Assembly (NCBI GenBank): GCA_964510955.1
Contig: CAZEDW010000001.1
Span: 62,001 to 126,000, forward strand
Direction of reading: 5' to 3'
Source: JAFLCM01 sp964510955
GTDB lineage: Bacteria; Planctomycetota; Phycisphaerae; Phycisphaerales; UBA1924
DNA length: 64,000 bases
Under the pieces are notes generated by a model that did no database searches, was not told the origin of the DNA, and saw only the letters and a list, made by a program, of their open reading frames with translations. The translations under genes were made by a program, and so were the position numbers. Shown here piece after piece: positions 44,938 through 52,613 of the stretch (its first letter is position 1; each line of letters begins with the position of its first letter).

Positions 44938-47049
44938 CTACTTTGCCGGGAGGGACTGCAGCATCTTCTGGTACGTCGGCGCGTACTTGCCGGCGTTCCT
45001 GGCGCCGTCCTCGGCGATGATCCGGGCCTCGCTGGTGCGTCCGAGCCTGACGAGGGCCTTCACGAGGGCGGCGTCGCACGCGAGCTTGTTGTCCTCGTAG
45101 AGCTTGCGGCGCGCGCTGTTGAGGATCGGCACCGATTGCTCGTATTCACCCAGGGCCTGGTGCAGCATGCCGATGTGCCGCTCGGTCATGCCGCCCCCGG
45201 TGAGACCGAAGAGGACCATGCCGCGGGCGATCGCGGCCCTGGCCCGCGCCTTGTCGGCATCGCTCAGCTCCGCGCCTGTGCGCTGCTGGCGACAGCCCAG
45301 CACGTACAGCTCGTACTCCAGGCTCCACGAGGAATAGGGGAACACGCTGCGCACGGCGCTCTCGTAGAGTTTTTCCGCGGCGTCGATGTTCCCCTTGGCC
45401 AGTTCCACCTTGCCGGCCATGGCGCTGATGGGCTTGCGGGCGCCCTGGTGGGTCTCGGGCTTCTGCCATTCGACGGCGATATCGCGGAGCTTCTGGTCCC
45501 ACGATGCTTCAAGCTGCTTGCACACCCCGTCGAAGCGCGGGTACATGCCGGGGTTGGTCTGGGTAAAGAAGGGAATCTTTGCGAGCACGCGCATCTGGTG
45601 GGCCACGCCGTAACGCTCAAAGTCGTTTTCGCCGAGGCGCCTGGCGTAGTCGTCGAAGCCCGCAAGGCCGGCGAGGGCGGCGGCATCGACGTGGAGCGGT
45701 TGCGGGAAATCCACCAGCGACTGGAGGATGGTGCGGGCGATCAGGTCCTGGCCGCGGAGCGTGGGATGAACGTGATCGTCGAAGTAGTCCCATCCCGGTG
45801 CGGCGGTCGGCGCCGGGAGCGAAGCCGCCGCCTGATCGAAGGCCGCTTCGAGGTCGCAGATGCGCCCGACGTGTGCCGCTACGGCGGCGCGGATCGCGCC
45901 CACACTCGCCGAGGGCGGTCGCCACGGCATGGGGTCGAGGTCCACGGCACGTTGGTAGTGCTCGCGGGCGCCGGCGTTGTCCTTGAGTGATTCGAGCGCC
46001 CGCGCGAGTTCGAAGTGGGCGCGGGCATGGCCGGGGTGCTGCTTGACGGCTTCGGCGAGCGAATCCGCGGCGGCCCGCGGATCGGAGCCGAGCCGAGCTT
46101 CCGCCTCGCTGACTCGCCTTGCGAATGCGTCCCGATCGGCCCCCGCGGGGATCACCTGGTCGCAGTCGCCCAGCGGGGCGAGGTCGCGCTTGTTGCAGGG
46201 CAGCGTGCACACCAACGAGGGCACGCTCGCCGCCTTGCAGCGGTCGATCATCGCGCCCACGAAGAACTCGAGATTCGACGCCGCGCGGTTGCGGATGGGG
46301 TCGTCCGGCGCCGTGAACGACCGCCCCATCATCGTCTCCATGAGGGTCTTGCCCTCCTGGTTCTGGGGCGCGGCGTGGCTGAATAGTCTGGAAACTCCCT
46401 GCACGATGGCCGTCGAGCGGGCCCAGCGCTGGAACCTCATCGCGCCGGGGTATGCACCCGCGCGGTTGAGCGACGCGACGCCGTAGGCGCCGAAGAACTC
46501 GTTGTTGCCGACGTACACGATGACAAGGTCGGGGGATAGTTGGAGCGCCTGGGTGAGGATCTCCAGCACCGGGTAGCTGGCCACGGCGGTGCAGCCGAGG
46601 TTGATGACCTCCACCTTTCGATCGGGCCACAGGTCTGACAGCATGGCCCTGAGGAACTCGGCGGACGACAGCGCGCGGGGTTGAGGGAAGCCCTTCATGG
46701 CGGACTCCCCCACCGCCACGATGCGGACGGTGCCCGCGGGCTTGGGCATCACCACGGCCGCGTCGTCGAGCGAACCGGGCCGATTGGGGTTCGCGAAGAA
46801 GAAGCTCCGCGTGCCCTCGTTGTCGGTGATCCAAAGCGATGAACCGGGTTGATCCGGGAGGGCGCACGCCCGCTTGATGATCGCCGGGTAGCCCCCGAGA
46901 CCGGCGAGACGAAGGCCAACCTCGACCAGCACGATGAGGGCGAGGGGGATCGTCGCCGCCAGAATGATGAAGAGCAGCCGCTTTGGGCCGCGGGGGTGGG
47001 CGCGGCTGGCGGCTCGCGGTGCGGGGGCTGGAGGCGAACTCGTGGTCAA
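44938..47049 (-). CDS. Membrane-anchored SGNH/GDSL hydrolase with tetratricopeptide-like region
   Basis: The 703-residue product has one N-terminal membrane helix (LLFIILAATIPLALIVLVEV) and an SGNH domain: block I VRIVAVGESAMKGFP (nucleophile Ser), block III VIVYVGNNEFFGAYG, and block V DDHVHPTLRG with Asp and His. Between blocks lies a tetratricopeptide-like insert (HARAHFELARALESLKDNAG) and the C-terminus has more helical repeats. Such enzymes remove or add acyl groups on polysaccharides. No ATG opens the frame; TTG 47049 is the likely start, as sequence before it is low complexity. It is the first gene of the carbamoyltransferase cluster. Confidence 0.82.
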   Translation of the reverse strand: MTTSSPPAPAPRAASRAHPRGPKRLLFIILAATIPLALIVLVEVGLRLAGLGGYPAIIKRACALPDQPGSSLWITDNEGTRSFFFANPNRPGSLDDAAVVMPKPAGTVRIVAVGESAMKGFPQPRALSSAEFLRAMLSDLWPDRKVEVINLGCTAVASYPVLEILTQALQLSPDLVIVYVGNNEFFGAYGVASLNRAGAYPGAMRFQRWARSTAIVQGVSRLFSHAAPQNQEGKTLMETMMGRSFTAPDDPIRNRAASNLEFFVGAMIDRCKAASVPSLVCTLPCNKRDLAPLGDCDQVIPAGADRDAFARRVSEAEARLGSDPRAAADSLAEAVKQHPGHARAHFELARALESLKDNAGAREHYQRAVDLDPMPWRPPSASVGAIRAAVAAHVGRICDLEAAFDQAAASLPAPTAAPGWDYFDDHVHPTLRGQDLIARTILQSLVDFPQPLHVDAAALAGLAGFDDYARRLGENDFERYGVAHQMRVLAKIPFFTQTNPGMYPRFDGVCKQLEASWDQKLRDIAVEWQKPETHQGARKPISAMAGKVELAKGNIDAAEKLYESAVRSVFPYSSWSLEYELYVLGCRQQRTGAELSDADKARARAAIARGMVLFGLTGGGMTERHIGMLHQALGEYEQSVPILNSARRKLYEDNKLACDAALVKALVRLGRTSEARIIAEDGARNAGKYAPTYQKMLQSLPAK

Positions 47050-47205
47050 GGCGGGACGAGTGTACGGTTGAAGTGCGGGTTGGGGCGGGGCTTTGGGGAG
47101 GTCCAGATGGTTGAATCGGCAGAAATCTCCCTTGTGTCGCGCGAAATCCCTTCCGCGGCGGCGTCTCTGTGGTGACCGCTTATCCACACTCAAGGAAGCC
47201 GCCCC

Positions 47206-47988
47206 ATGAAACAGCCGCGCATGCCGAAGCGAATCGTCACCGGACTGATCCTGATGACCACGCTCGTCGGGGCCACAGCCGAGGCGGGAGACGACAGACA
47301 CTCCAAGGCCCCCGTCCCCGGCGGGTCGTCCGAGACCGCCTCGACGTGGCCAAGCGACCAGACTCAGACCGCCGACATCGCGTTCGAAGGCGGAACGGTC
47401 AAGGACTACATCCAGTCGATCCGCGGGGCCTTCGGCGATTTCAACGTCGTCGTCGACCCGCGGGCTGAAGGAATCCCTGTGCCGCCCGTCCGGCTCAAGC
47501 ACGTGCCCAAGGGGGACGCGGTGCGGGTGCTGCAGTGTGTGACGCTCCCGGATGGGCGGGTACCGATGCATGTCAGCGCGGAAACCGCTTTCTACGCCGT
47601 GCAGGTGAACGGCCCGCTGGGCGGCGGGGCGGAGCAGGATGTGCGGGTGTGGGCGGTGAACCCGCTGCTGAAGCAGGGGCAGCTCAAGCCCGAGGACCTG
47701 CTCTCGTCGGTTGAGGCGGTGCTCAAGCTCGCCGACGCCCGGGCGGTCGTGCAGTTCCACAGGGAGACCGGGGTGCTGATGGTTCGCGGCACGATTGAAT
47801 CGCTGCGGGTGGTGGACCAGGTCATCGACCGGTTGGGAGGTTCCTTGAAATCGCCCGCAAGCAGTGCTGAGCCGCAGGGCGCGGTCGCGCAGGCGCAGCT
47901 TGTGCAGTGTGAGGCCGAGAAGGAACTGCTGAGGAAGGAACTGGCTGCGTGCCGTGCCGGGGAGGCGGCGTCGCGCCAGCCACACTGA
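47206..47988 (+). CDS. Exported protein with secretin-N/STN-like domain and coiled-coil end
   Basis: The 260-residue product has a signal peptide (MTTLVGATAEAG region) and a domain of the STN/secretin N0 type: DIAFEGGTVKDYIQSIRGAF, GDFNVVVDPRAEGIPVPPV and LKHVPKGDAVRVLQC. A second alpha/beta unit follows (EAVLKLADARAVVQFHRET and VRGTIESLRVVDQVIDRLGG). The C-terminus is a short coiled coil. The ECF sigma gene starts immediately after the stop, so this may be the signal-sensing partner of that sigma system. Confidence 0.72.
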   Translation: MKQPRMPKRIVTGLILMTTLVGATAEAGDDRHSKAPVPGGSSETASTWPSDQTQTADIAFEGGTVKDYIQSIRGAFGDFNVVVDPRAEGIPVPPVRLKHVPKGDAVRVLQCVTLPDGRVPMHVSAETAFYAVQVNGPLGGGAEQDVRVWAVNPLLKQGQLKPEDLLSSVEAVLKLADARAVVQFHRETGVLMVRGTIESLRVVDQVIDRLGGSLKSPASSAEPQGAVAQAQLVQCEAEKELLRKELAACRAGEAASRQPH

Positions 47989-48597
47989 ATGTGCGAGAGT
48001 TACGCTTGCGCGGCACGCTCGACTTTGCGCACTTCCCCGCCCGACTCCACCCGCGAGCTCACCGCCGCTGTCGCCTCGGGCGACGCGGAGGCGTTCGAGC
48101 GGCTGTACCGCGGTTGGTTCGACGAGTTGGTAAGGCGGCTCCGGGCGGTCACGCGGCGCGACGAGTCGTTCTGCCTCGATTGTGTGCAGGACACGATGAT
48201 AAAGGTGATCCACGCCATCCCGGTGCTCGAGTCGCGCGGGGCACTGTCGGCGTGGCTGCACAAGGCGGCGCTCTCCGCGGCGCGCGATCGTCTGCGGGCC
48301 GAGGCACGCCGGGCACGCCGCGAGAGCGCCGCGCCGTCGGGTGGGCGAGCCGTCCGGGAGGCGGAAGCGCTCGTCGGCGACGCGGACAGTCCCGACGCGG
48401 AGACACTTGCACGAGCCGTGGCCGCGTTGGAGGAACTCACTCCCGAGGGGGCGCGGCTCATTGAGGCCCGCCACCGTTTCGGCTGGACCCTGTCGCGGAT
48501 CGGCGAGGCGCTGGGGGTCGGCGCCGGCGCGGCGGACGGGCGCATCCGACGAGTCCTGGCGGCGCTACGGGCGAGACTGGAGGAATCCGGTGACTGA
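47989..48597 (+). CDS. ECF-type RNA polymerase sigma factor
   Basis: The 202-residue protein has region 2 (EAFERLYRGWFDELVRRLRA, then SFCLDCVQDTMIKVIHAIP, the DCVQDT motif that contacts -10) and region 4 (LTPEGARLIEARHRFGWTLS, RIGEALGVGAGAADGRIRRV, a helix-turn-helix for -35). Between them is a Ala/Arg-rich linker. Its ATG directly abuts the TGA of the preceding gene and its end overlaps the next GTG by 8 bases, so the three genes form one unit. Confidence 0.85.
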   Translation: MCESYACAARSTLRTSPPDSTRELTAAVASGDAEAFERLYRGWFDELVRRLRAVTRRDESFCLDCVQDTMIKVIHAIPVLESRGALSAWLHKAALSAARDRLRAEARRARRESAAPSGGRAVREAEALVGDADSPDAETLARAVAALEELTPEGARLIEARHRFGWTLSRIGEALGVGAGAADGRIRRVLAALRARLEESGD

Positions 48598-49117
48598 ACC
48601 CGCGACAACACCCCGCCATGACGACCTTTCTCCCCAGGGCCAATCGCGGCGCGACGCGATGCTCGGGGAGCTGCTGGGCGAACTGTCGCGGGTTCGCCGC
48701 CGAAGAGCGGCCCGCGGGCGCGCCGTCGCCGGCATGGCAACCATGCTTGCGGTGATCGGCCTCATCTGGACGGCGATGCGCCCGGGCGAGGGCCGCCGTG
48801 CCCGGTCGGACGCGGCGCGAATTTCCGGAGTGGAAGTGAGAATTGTTGTGACGGACCCCGGCATCCTTGCGCGTCTCTGCGTCGACGCCGATGGGATTCT
48901 CCCACACAGCCCGGGAGATCGGTCTCGAGGTCACTCCGTCGATGGGGGTGCACCGTCGGCGGATGTTGTCGTGGAGGTCCTCGACGATGACCGGCTCTTG
49001 AGCGAACTCGCCGCGATCGGGCGACCCGTGGGGTTGGTCCGAATCGGCGACTCGGTTCGACTCACGAGCGGCGTGGCCGATCCCGAGCCGATCCGGGATT
49101 CCACGGGTTCGATGTAG
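48590..49117 (+). CDS. Putative membrane-bound anti-sigma partner
   Basis: GTG 48590 is preceded by GGAGGAA and overlaps the sigma gene by 8 bases, giving 175 residues. The N-terminal 45 residues are charged (RRDAMLGELLGELSRVRRRR) and cytoplasmic. One membrane helix follows (AVAGMATMLAVIGLIWTAM), then an outside domain with VEVRIVVTDPGILARLCVDA and VVVEVLDDDRLLSELAAIG. The layout matches sigma-anchoring anti-sigma proteins, though no zinc motif (HxxxCxxC) is present. Assignment is by context. Confidence 0.7.
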   Translation: MTEPATTPRHDDLSPQGQSRRDAMLGELLGELSRVRRRRAARGRAVAGMATMLAVIGLIWTAMRPGEGRRARSDAARISGVEVRIVVTDPGILARLCVDADGILPHSPGDRSRGHSVDGGAPSADVVVEVLDDDRLLSELAAIGRPVGLVRIGDSVRLTSGVADPEPIRDSTGSM

Positions 49118-49273
49118 GCCGGCGTCCGCCAGACGCCGGGACTGCGCCGCGCGCCAGGCGGTCCAACCTGGGCGGCGCTGCGGTGCCGCACGCTCGCCTC
49201 CGTCGCCTCACCCGGAATCAGGTGCGGTCGCCCCCTTTGGGGGACAGGATTGCATTGCCTTATGGAGACACTG

Positions 49274-50074
49274 ATGAGAAACTGGTTGCTCAGATTCGCG
49301 GTAGGCCTCTCGAACCTGGTCGTGGCCTCCGCCCCCGCGGGCGCGACGGTGCTGCTCTTTCAGCCCGCGTCCGGAGACTTCTACGACTGGTCGCCCCTGC
49401 CGGTCGGCTACGGCAACCGCGTCACCACCGAGTTCCAGTCCGGGTACCGCTACGGGATGGAGCACGGCCCGACGCCGAATGTGACCGTCGTGCACAGCAC
49501 CGGTGGATTCCGCAGCCCTCTTTCAAAGCTCTTCACCTGGACCACCAACTACGGCGACCTCCACGAGGTGTGCATCGCGTACGACGGGACCATGTTCGAG
49601 TTGAAGCTGGTGGCCGACCCGGGGTTCCGCGTGCAGGTGCACTCGTTCGATATGGCCGGATGGCCCAAGCTGGACTACACCGTCTCCAAGGTCGAGGTGG
49701 TAGACCAGGCCGGGCACGTGCTCTTCGCGCAGAACAACGTTCACATCGAGGGCGACGCCAGCGGCCCGCCGCACTCCCACTTTGACCTCACGGGCGTCGT
49801 CGGCCAGACGCTGACCATCCGGTTCGATTCGACCAACACCGACAGCGACGGGGTCGGGATCGACAACATCGCGTTCAGCCAGTCCGTGCCGCCGGCTTGC
49901 CCGTCGGACCTGAACAACGACGGGGTCACCAACACCGGCGACCTGACCCAGCTCCTCGTCAGGTTCGGCCAGAGCGTGGCGCCGGGCAGCACCGGCGACA
50001 TCAACGAGGACGGGTCGGTCAACACGGCCGACCTGACGCAGTTGCTCGTGGCGTTCGGGCGGGCGTGCGGGTGA
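49274..50074 (+). CDS. Secreted protein with tandem dockerin-like motifs
   Basis: ATG 49274 has GGAG 6 bases upstream and begins the signal peptide LLRFAVGLSNLVVASAPAGA. The 266 residues contain a beta-sandwich-like body (VTTEFQSGYRYGMEHGPTPN, FELKLVADPGFRVQVHSFDM, LTIRFDSTNTDSDGVGIDNI) that resembles carbohydrate-binding or lectin-like secreted domains. It ends in two dockerin-like loops (SDLNNDGVTNTGDLTQLLVR and GDINEDGSVNTADLTQLLVA). Function unknown; probably extracellular. Confidence 0.82.
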   Translation: MRNWLLRFAVGLSNLVVASAPAGATVLLFQPASGDFYDWSPLPVGYGNRVTTEFQSGYRYGMEHGPTPNVTVVHSTGGFRSPLSKLFTWTTNYGDLHEVCIAYDGTMFELKLVADPGFRVQVHSFDMAGWPKLDYTVSKVEVVDQAGHVLFAQNNVHIEGDASGPPHSHFDLTGVVGQTLTIRFDSTNTDSDGVGIDNIAFSQSVPPACPSDLNNDGVTNTGDLTQLLVRFGQSVAPGSTGDINEDGSVNTADLTQLLVAFGRACG

Positions 50075-50152
50075 CCTCTTTGGGGGGTGAAACCTCGCGG
50101 CGGGCGGCGGCATCAGAGGCCCGTTCCGTACGCCTGATCCCGAGGATTCCCC

Positions 50153-51082
50153 ATGCAGATGACCCCGAACCGCGTCCGACTTGTGCCTGTTGTGCTCGCG
50201 TACCTTGCCCTGGGATCGCCCGCCAGAGCGGTTGACCCCAAGACCACGTTTACGGACATCCACAGTTCTCGCTCGGCGGTGCTGGGCGAACTGAAGACGC
50301 CGCTGGTGGCCATCAGCCTCCTCGCCAACGGCGCCGCCCCCGCCACCGCGGCCCAAGTCAAGTCGTTCGCCGACGGCGCGCTCGGCGTCGGGGGCGTCAC
50401 CTGGGTGTTTAGCAGTGCACAGCCTGTCGAAGCGCACAAGGTCCTCCTGGCTGACGGACACGCTGACAACATCTTCATGATCCACGACGAAAACGGCGCC
50501 CTGGCCGCCGGGTTCAATGTGGCGCTCTCCAACGGCGCCGCGGCCCACCCTGTGACGGTCGTCATCGACCGAACCGGCGCCGAGCTGGCCCGCGTCGAAG
50601 GCAGCGCCGACGGCGGCGCCCCGGCCTTCGGCGTCGTCGCCTCGACCATCGAGAAACTCAACAAGGCTCCAATTGAGCAGTACAACCTGCCCAAGGACGG
50701 CGTGGGCGTGAACGGTTACGACGTCACGGCGTACTTCGAGCTCAACAAGCCGGTGAAGGGCAAGCCCGAGTTCACGTCCCGCTACCGGGGTGTCAAGTAC
50801 CAGTTCGCCAGCGCTGAGTCTCGCGCCAGGTTCAACGCCGACCCCGACGCCTACGTCCCAACCTACGGCGGCTGGTGCGCCAGCGCCATGGGCGACCGCG
50901 GCGAAAAGGTCGAGATCGACCCGACCAACTTCAAGGTGACGCACGGGCGCCTCTTCCTCTTCTACAAGAGCTTCTTTGCCGACGCGAAGAAGGACTGGGA
51001 CAAGAAAGAGCAGCAGTGGGAACCCGCGGCGGACCAGTTCTGGAAGAAGATCTCGGGAGAGTCGCCCGTGAAGAAGCGGTGA
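50153..51082 (+). CDS. Secreted protein with YHS domain
   Basis: The 309-residue product has a signal peptide (VRLVPVVLAYLALGSPARAV). An N-terminal thioredoxin-like portion follows (LKTPLVAISLLANGAAPATA, VTVVIDRTGAELARVEGSA). The C-terminal YHS domain shows YQFASAESRARFNADPDAYV and PTYGGWCASAMGDRG, then FKVTHGRLFLFYKSF. YHS domains often bind metal through Cys and Tyr. GAGGA lies 6 bases before ATG 50153. The gene may belong to a short series of secreted-protein genes on this strand. Confidence 0.82.
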   Translation: MQMTPNRVRLVPVVLAYLALGSPARAVDPKTTFTDIHSSRSAVLGELKTPLVAISLLANGAAPATAAQVKSFADGALGVGGVTWVFSSAQPVEAHKVLLADGHADNIFMIHDENGALAAGFNVALSNGAAAHPVTVVIDRTGAELARVEGSADGGAPAFGVVASTIEKLNKAPIEQYNLPKDGVGVNGYDVTAYFELNKPVKGKPEFTSRYRGVKYQFASAESRARFNADPDAYVPTYGGWCASAMGDRGEKVEIDPTNFKVTHGRLFLFYKSFFADAKKDWDKKEQQWEPAADQFWKKISGESPVKKR

Positions 51083-51159
51083 GCCGCTCGCCGTCCTCCC
51101 CCCCGGCTCTCACTCCCCCGGAGGCAGTTGGTGCGCCGCGACCGGGTATCATCCGCGCC

Positions 51160-51699
51160 ATGTCAAGGATGACCGCGACCACCTACGAGTTCGGGCGACG
51201 CACCGGCGTGTGCGCCGCATCGGGAAGAGCCCTTGTTCCGGGCGAGACCTACGTCGCGGCGCTGCTGGAGAAGCCGGCGGAGCAGGGCGAAGGGTTCGAG
51301 CGGGCGGACTACAGCATCGAAGCGTGGGAGAGCACGGGACGCCCCGAGAGGCTGTTCGCGTTCTGGCGGGCCACCATGACCGAGGGTGAGCCCCAGGGCC
51401 CCCGGTTGATCGACGACAACGAGCTGCTCAGCTTGTTCGAGCAGCTCGACGGGGCGACCGAGACCAAGCGGCTCGCGTTCCGGTACGCCCTGGCGCTGAT
51501 CCTGGTGCGTAAGCGTGCGCTCGTGATGGCCGGGTCGCGGAAGGGGCTGCTGCTGGTGCAGCAGAAGGTGACCGGGCCGGGATCGGTGGCGCGACAGGCG
51601 GCCGAGCCGGTGATCGAGGTGGTCGACCCGGGCTTGGACGAGGCGACCATCAACGAGGTCACGTCACAGCTCGAGAGCATCATGCGGGTGGGGGCGTGA
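51160..51699 (+). CDS. Hypothetical cytoplasmic protein
   Basis: The 179-residue product starts MSRMTATTYEFGRRTGVCAA, with GRALVPGETYVAALLEKPAE, FERADYSIEAWESTGRPERL and FAFWRATMTEGEPQGPRLID after it. The second half is helical (ETKRLAFRYALALILVRKRA). The Cys near residue 18 and the CAASGRAL turn look like part of a metal or zinc site with only one visible Cys. Similar ORFs occur next to lipoprotein genes in planctomycetes as far as I recall, but no function is known. Its stop overlaps the next GTG by 4 bases. Confidence 0.65.
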   Translation: MSRMTATTYEFGRRTGVCAASGRALVPGETYVAALLEKPAEQGEGFERADYSIEAWESTGRPERLFAFWRATMTEGEPQGPRLIDDNELLSLFEQLDGATETKRLAFRYALALILVRKRALVMAGSRKGLLLVQQKVTGPGSVARQAAEPVIEVVDPGLDEATINEVTSQLESIMRVGA

Positions 51700-52598
51700 G
51701 GCGTCCCGGGTATGGGCGGCGCGGACCAGCTTTGGCCGCGGCGCTGGCGCTTGCCGCCCTTGGGATCGGCTGCCGTGAGACACCCAAGCCCGGTCTGACA
51801 TCGACGGCGCCGCGCCCGGCGCCGAACTTTGAGAAGGTCTGCGAGGTCGTGAACGCACGCGCCGCGAAACTGCGGCGGGTGTGGGCCCGCGCGGTGACGT
51901 CTTTCACGTGGAAGGACGCCGAGGGCAAGGGGCACTGGGAACAGGGGGAGGGCTTCTTTCAGCTCGTGCAGCCGTCGCGTTTCGCGCTCGACATCGGCAA
52001 GCTGGGCGAGGTGATCATCTGGGCCGGCTGCGACGACGATTTCTACTGGCTCATCCGCCGCGGCGAGGACAAGACCGCCCGCATCGGTGCCCACGACGGG
52101 CCGGGCAGCGAGCAACTGCTCAGGGAGGGTTTGCCGGCGACGCCGCTGGAGCTGATCGAACTGGCCGGCGTAACGCCGATCAGCACCGACCGGCCTCCGG
52201 TGGCCACGGGCTGGACTGAATCGGGGCTGTGGGTCGTCGTGACGGCGGTAGAGAACGGGTCGGTGCGCCGCGAGATCGATCCTGTTTCGGGAGAACCTCG
52301 GAGAATCGTGCTCCGTTCCAAAGGCTGGGACCGGGTGGAATCGGTGCTGACCGAACCCGCGCCGGTAGAGCTCGACGGCACCTCGGACTGGCCGCGGATG
52401 GCCACGCGCATGACCGTCACGGATCTTTCCAATGGCAACAAGCTCGTGGTGTCGATCGAGGCGATGAGCGACGGCATCCGCGGGCGCTCGCCGGGCAAGG
52501 AGCGCCTCAAGCCTGAGAACTTTGACTTCGACGTGCTGCGCGAGAGGCTCGGGGTCAAGCGGGTGATCGACCTGGACGAGGGTGCGGAAGCGAAGTAA
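51696..52598 (+). CDS. Predicted lipoprotein
   Basis: GTG 51696 overlaps the previous stop as GTGA. The 300 residues begin with a lipoprotein signal (ALAAALALAALGIGC), and the Cys after LGIG is the acylation site. The body has VWARAVTSFTWKDAEGKGHW, FFQLVQPSRFALDIGKLGEV and a series of strands to RIVLRSKGWDRVESVLTEPA, reminiscent of LolA/LolB-like or other large beta-sheet lipid-binding folds. Cotranscribed with the preceding hypothetical gene. Function is unknown. Confidence 0.72.
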   Translation: MRRPGYGRRGPALAAALALAALGIGCRETPKPGLTSTAPRPAPNFEKVCEVVNARAAKLRRVWARAVTSFTWKDAEGKGHWEQGEGFFQLVQPSRFALDIGKLGEVIIWAGCDDDFYWLIRRGEDKTARIGAHDGPGSEQLLREGLPATPLELIELAGVTPISTDRPPVATGWTESGLWVVVTAVENGSVRREIDPVSGEPRRIVLRSKGWDRVESVLTEPAPVELDGTSDWPRMATRMTVTDLSNGNKLVVSIEAMSDGIRGRSPGKERLKPENFDFDVLRERLGVKRVIDLDEGAEAK

Positions 52599-52613
52599 CC
52601 GGCGGCGGAACGA

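Noticed and set aside
47180..47188. TTATCCACA, a perfect DnaA box, and a one-mismatch site at 42044
   Set aside because: Single isolated sites, with no cluster, no AT-rich unwinding region and no dnaA or dnaN gene. Not evidence of an origin.
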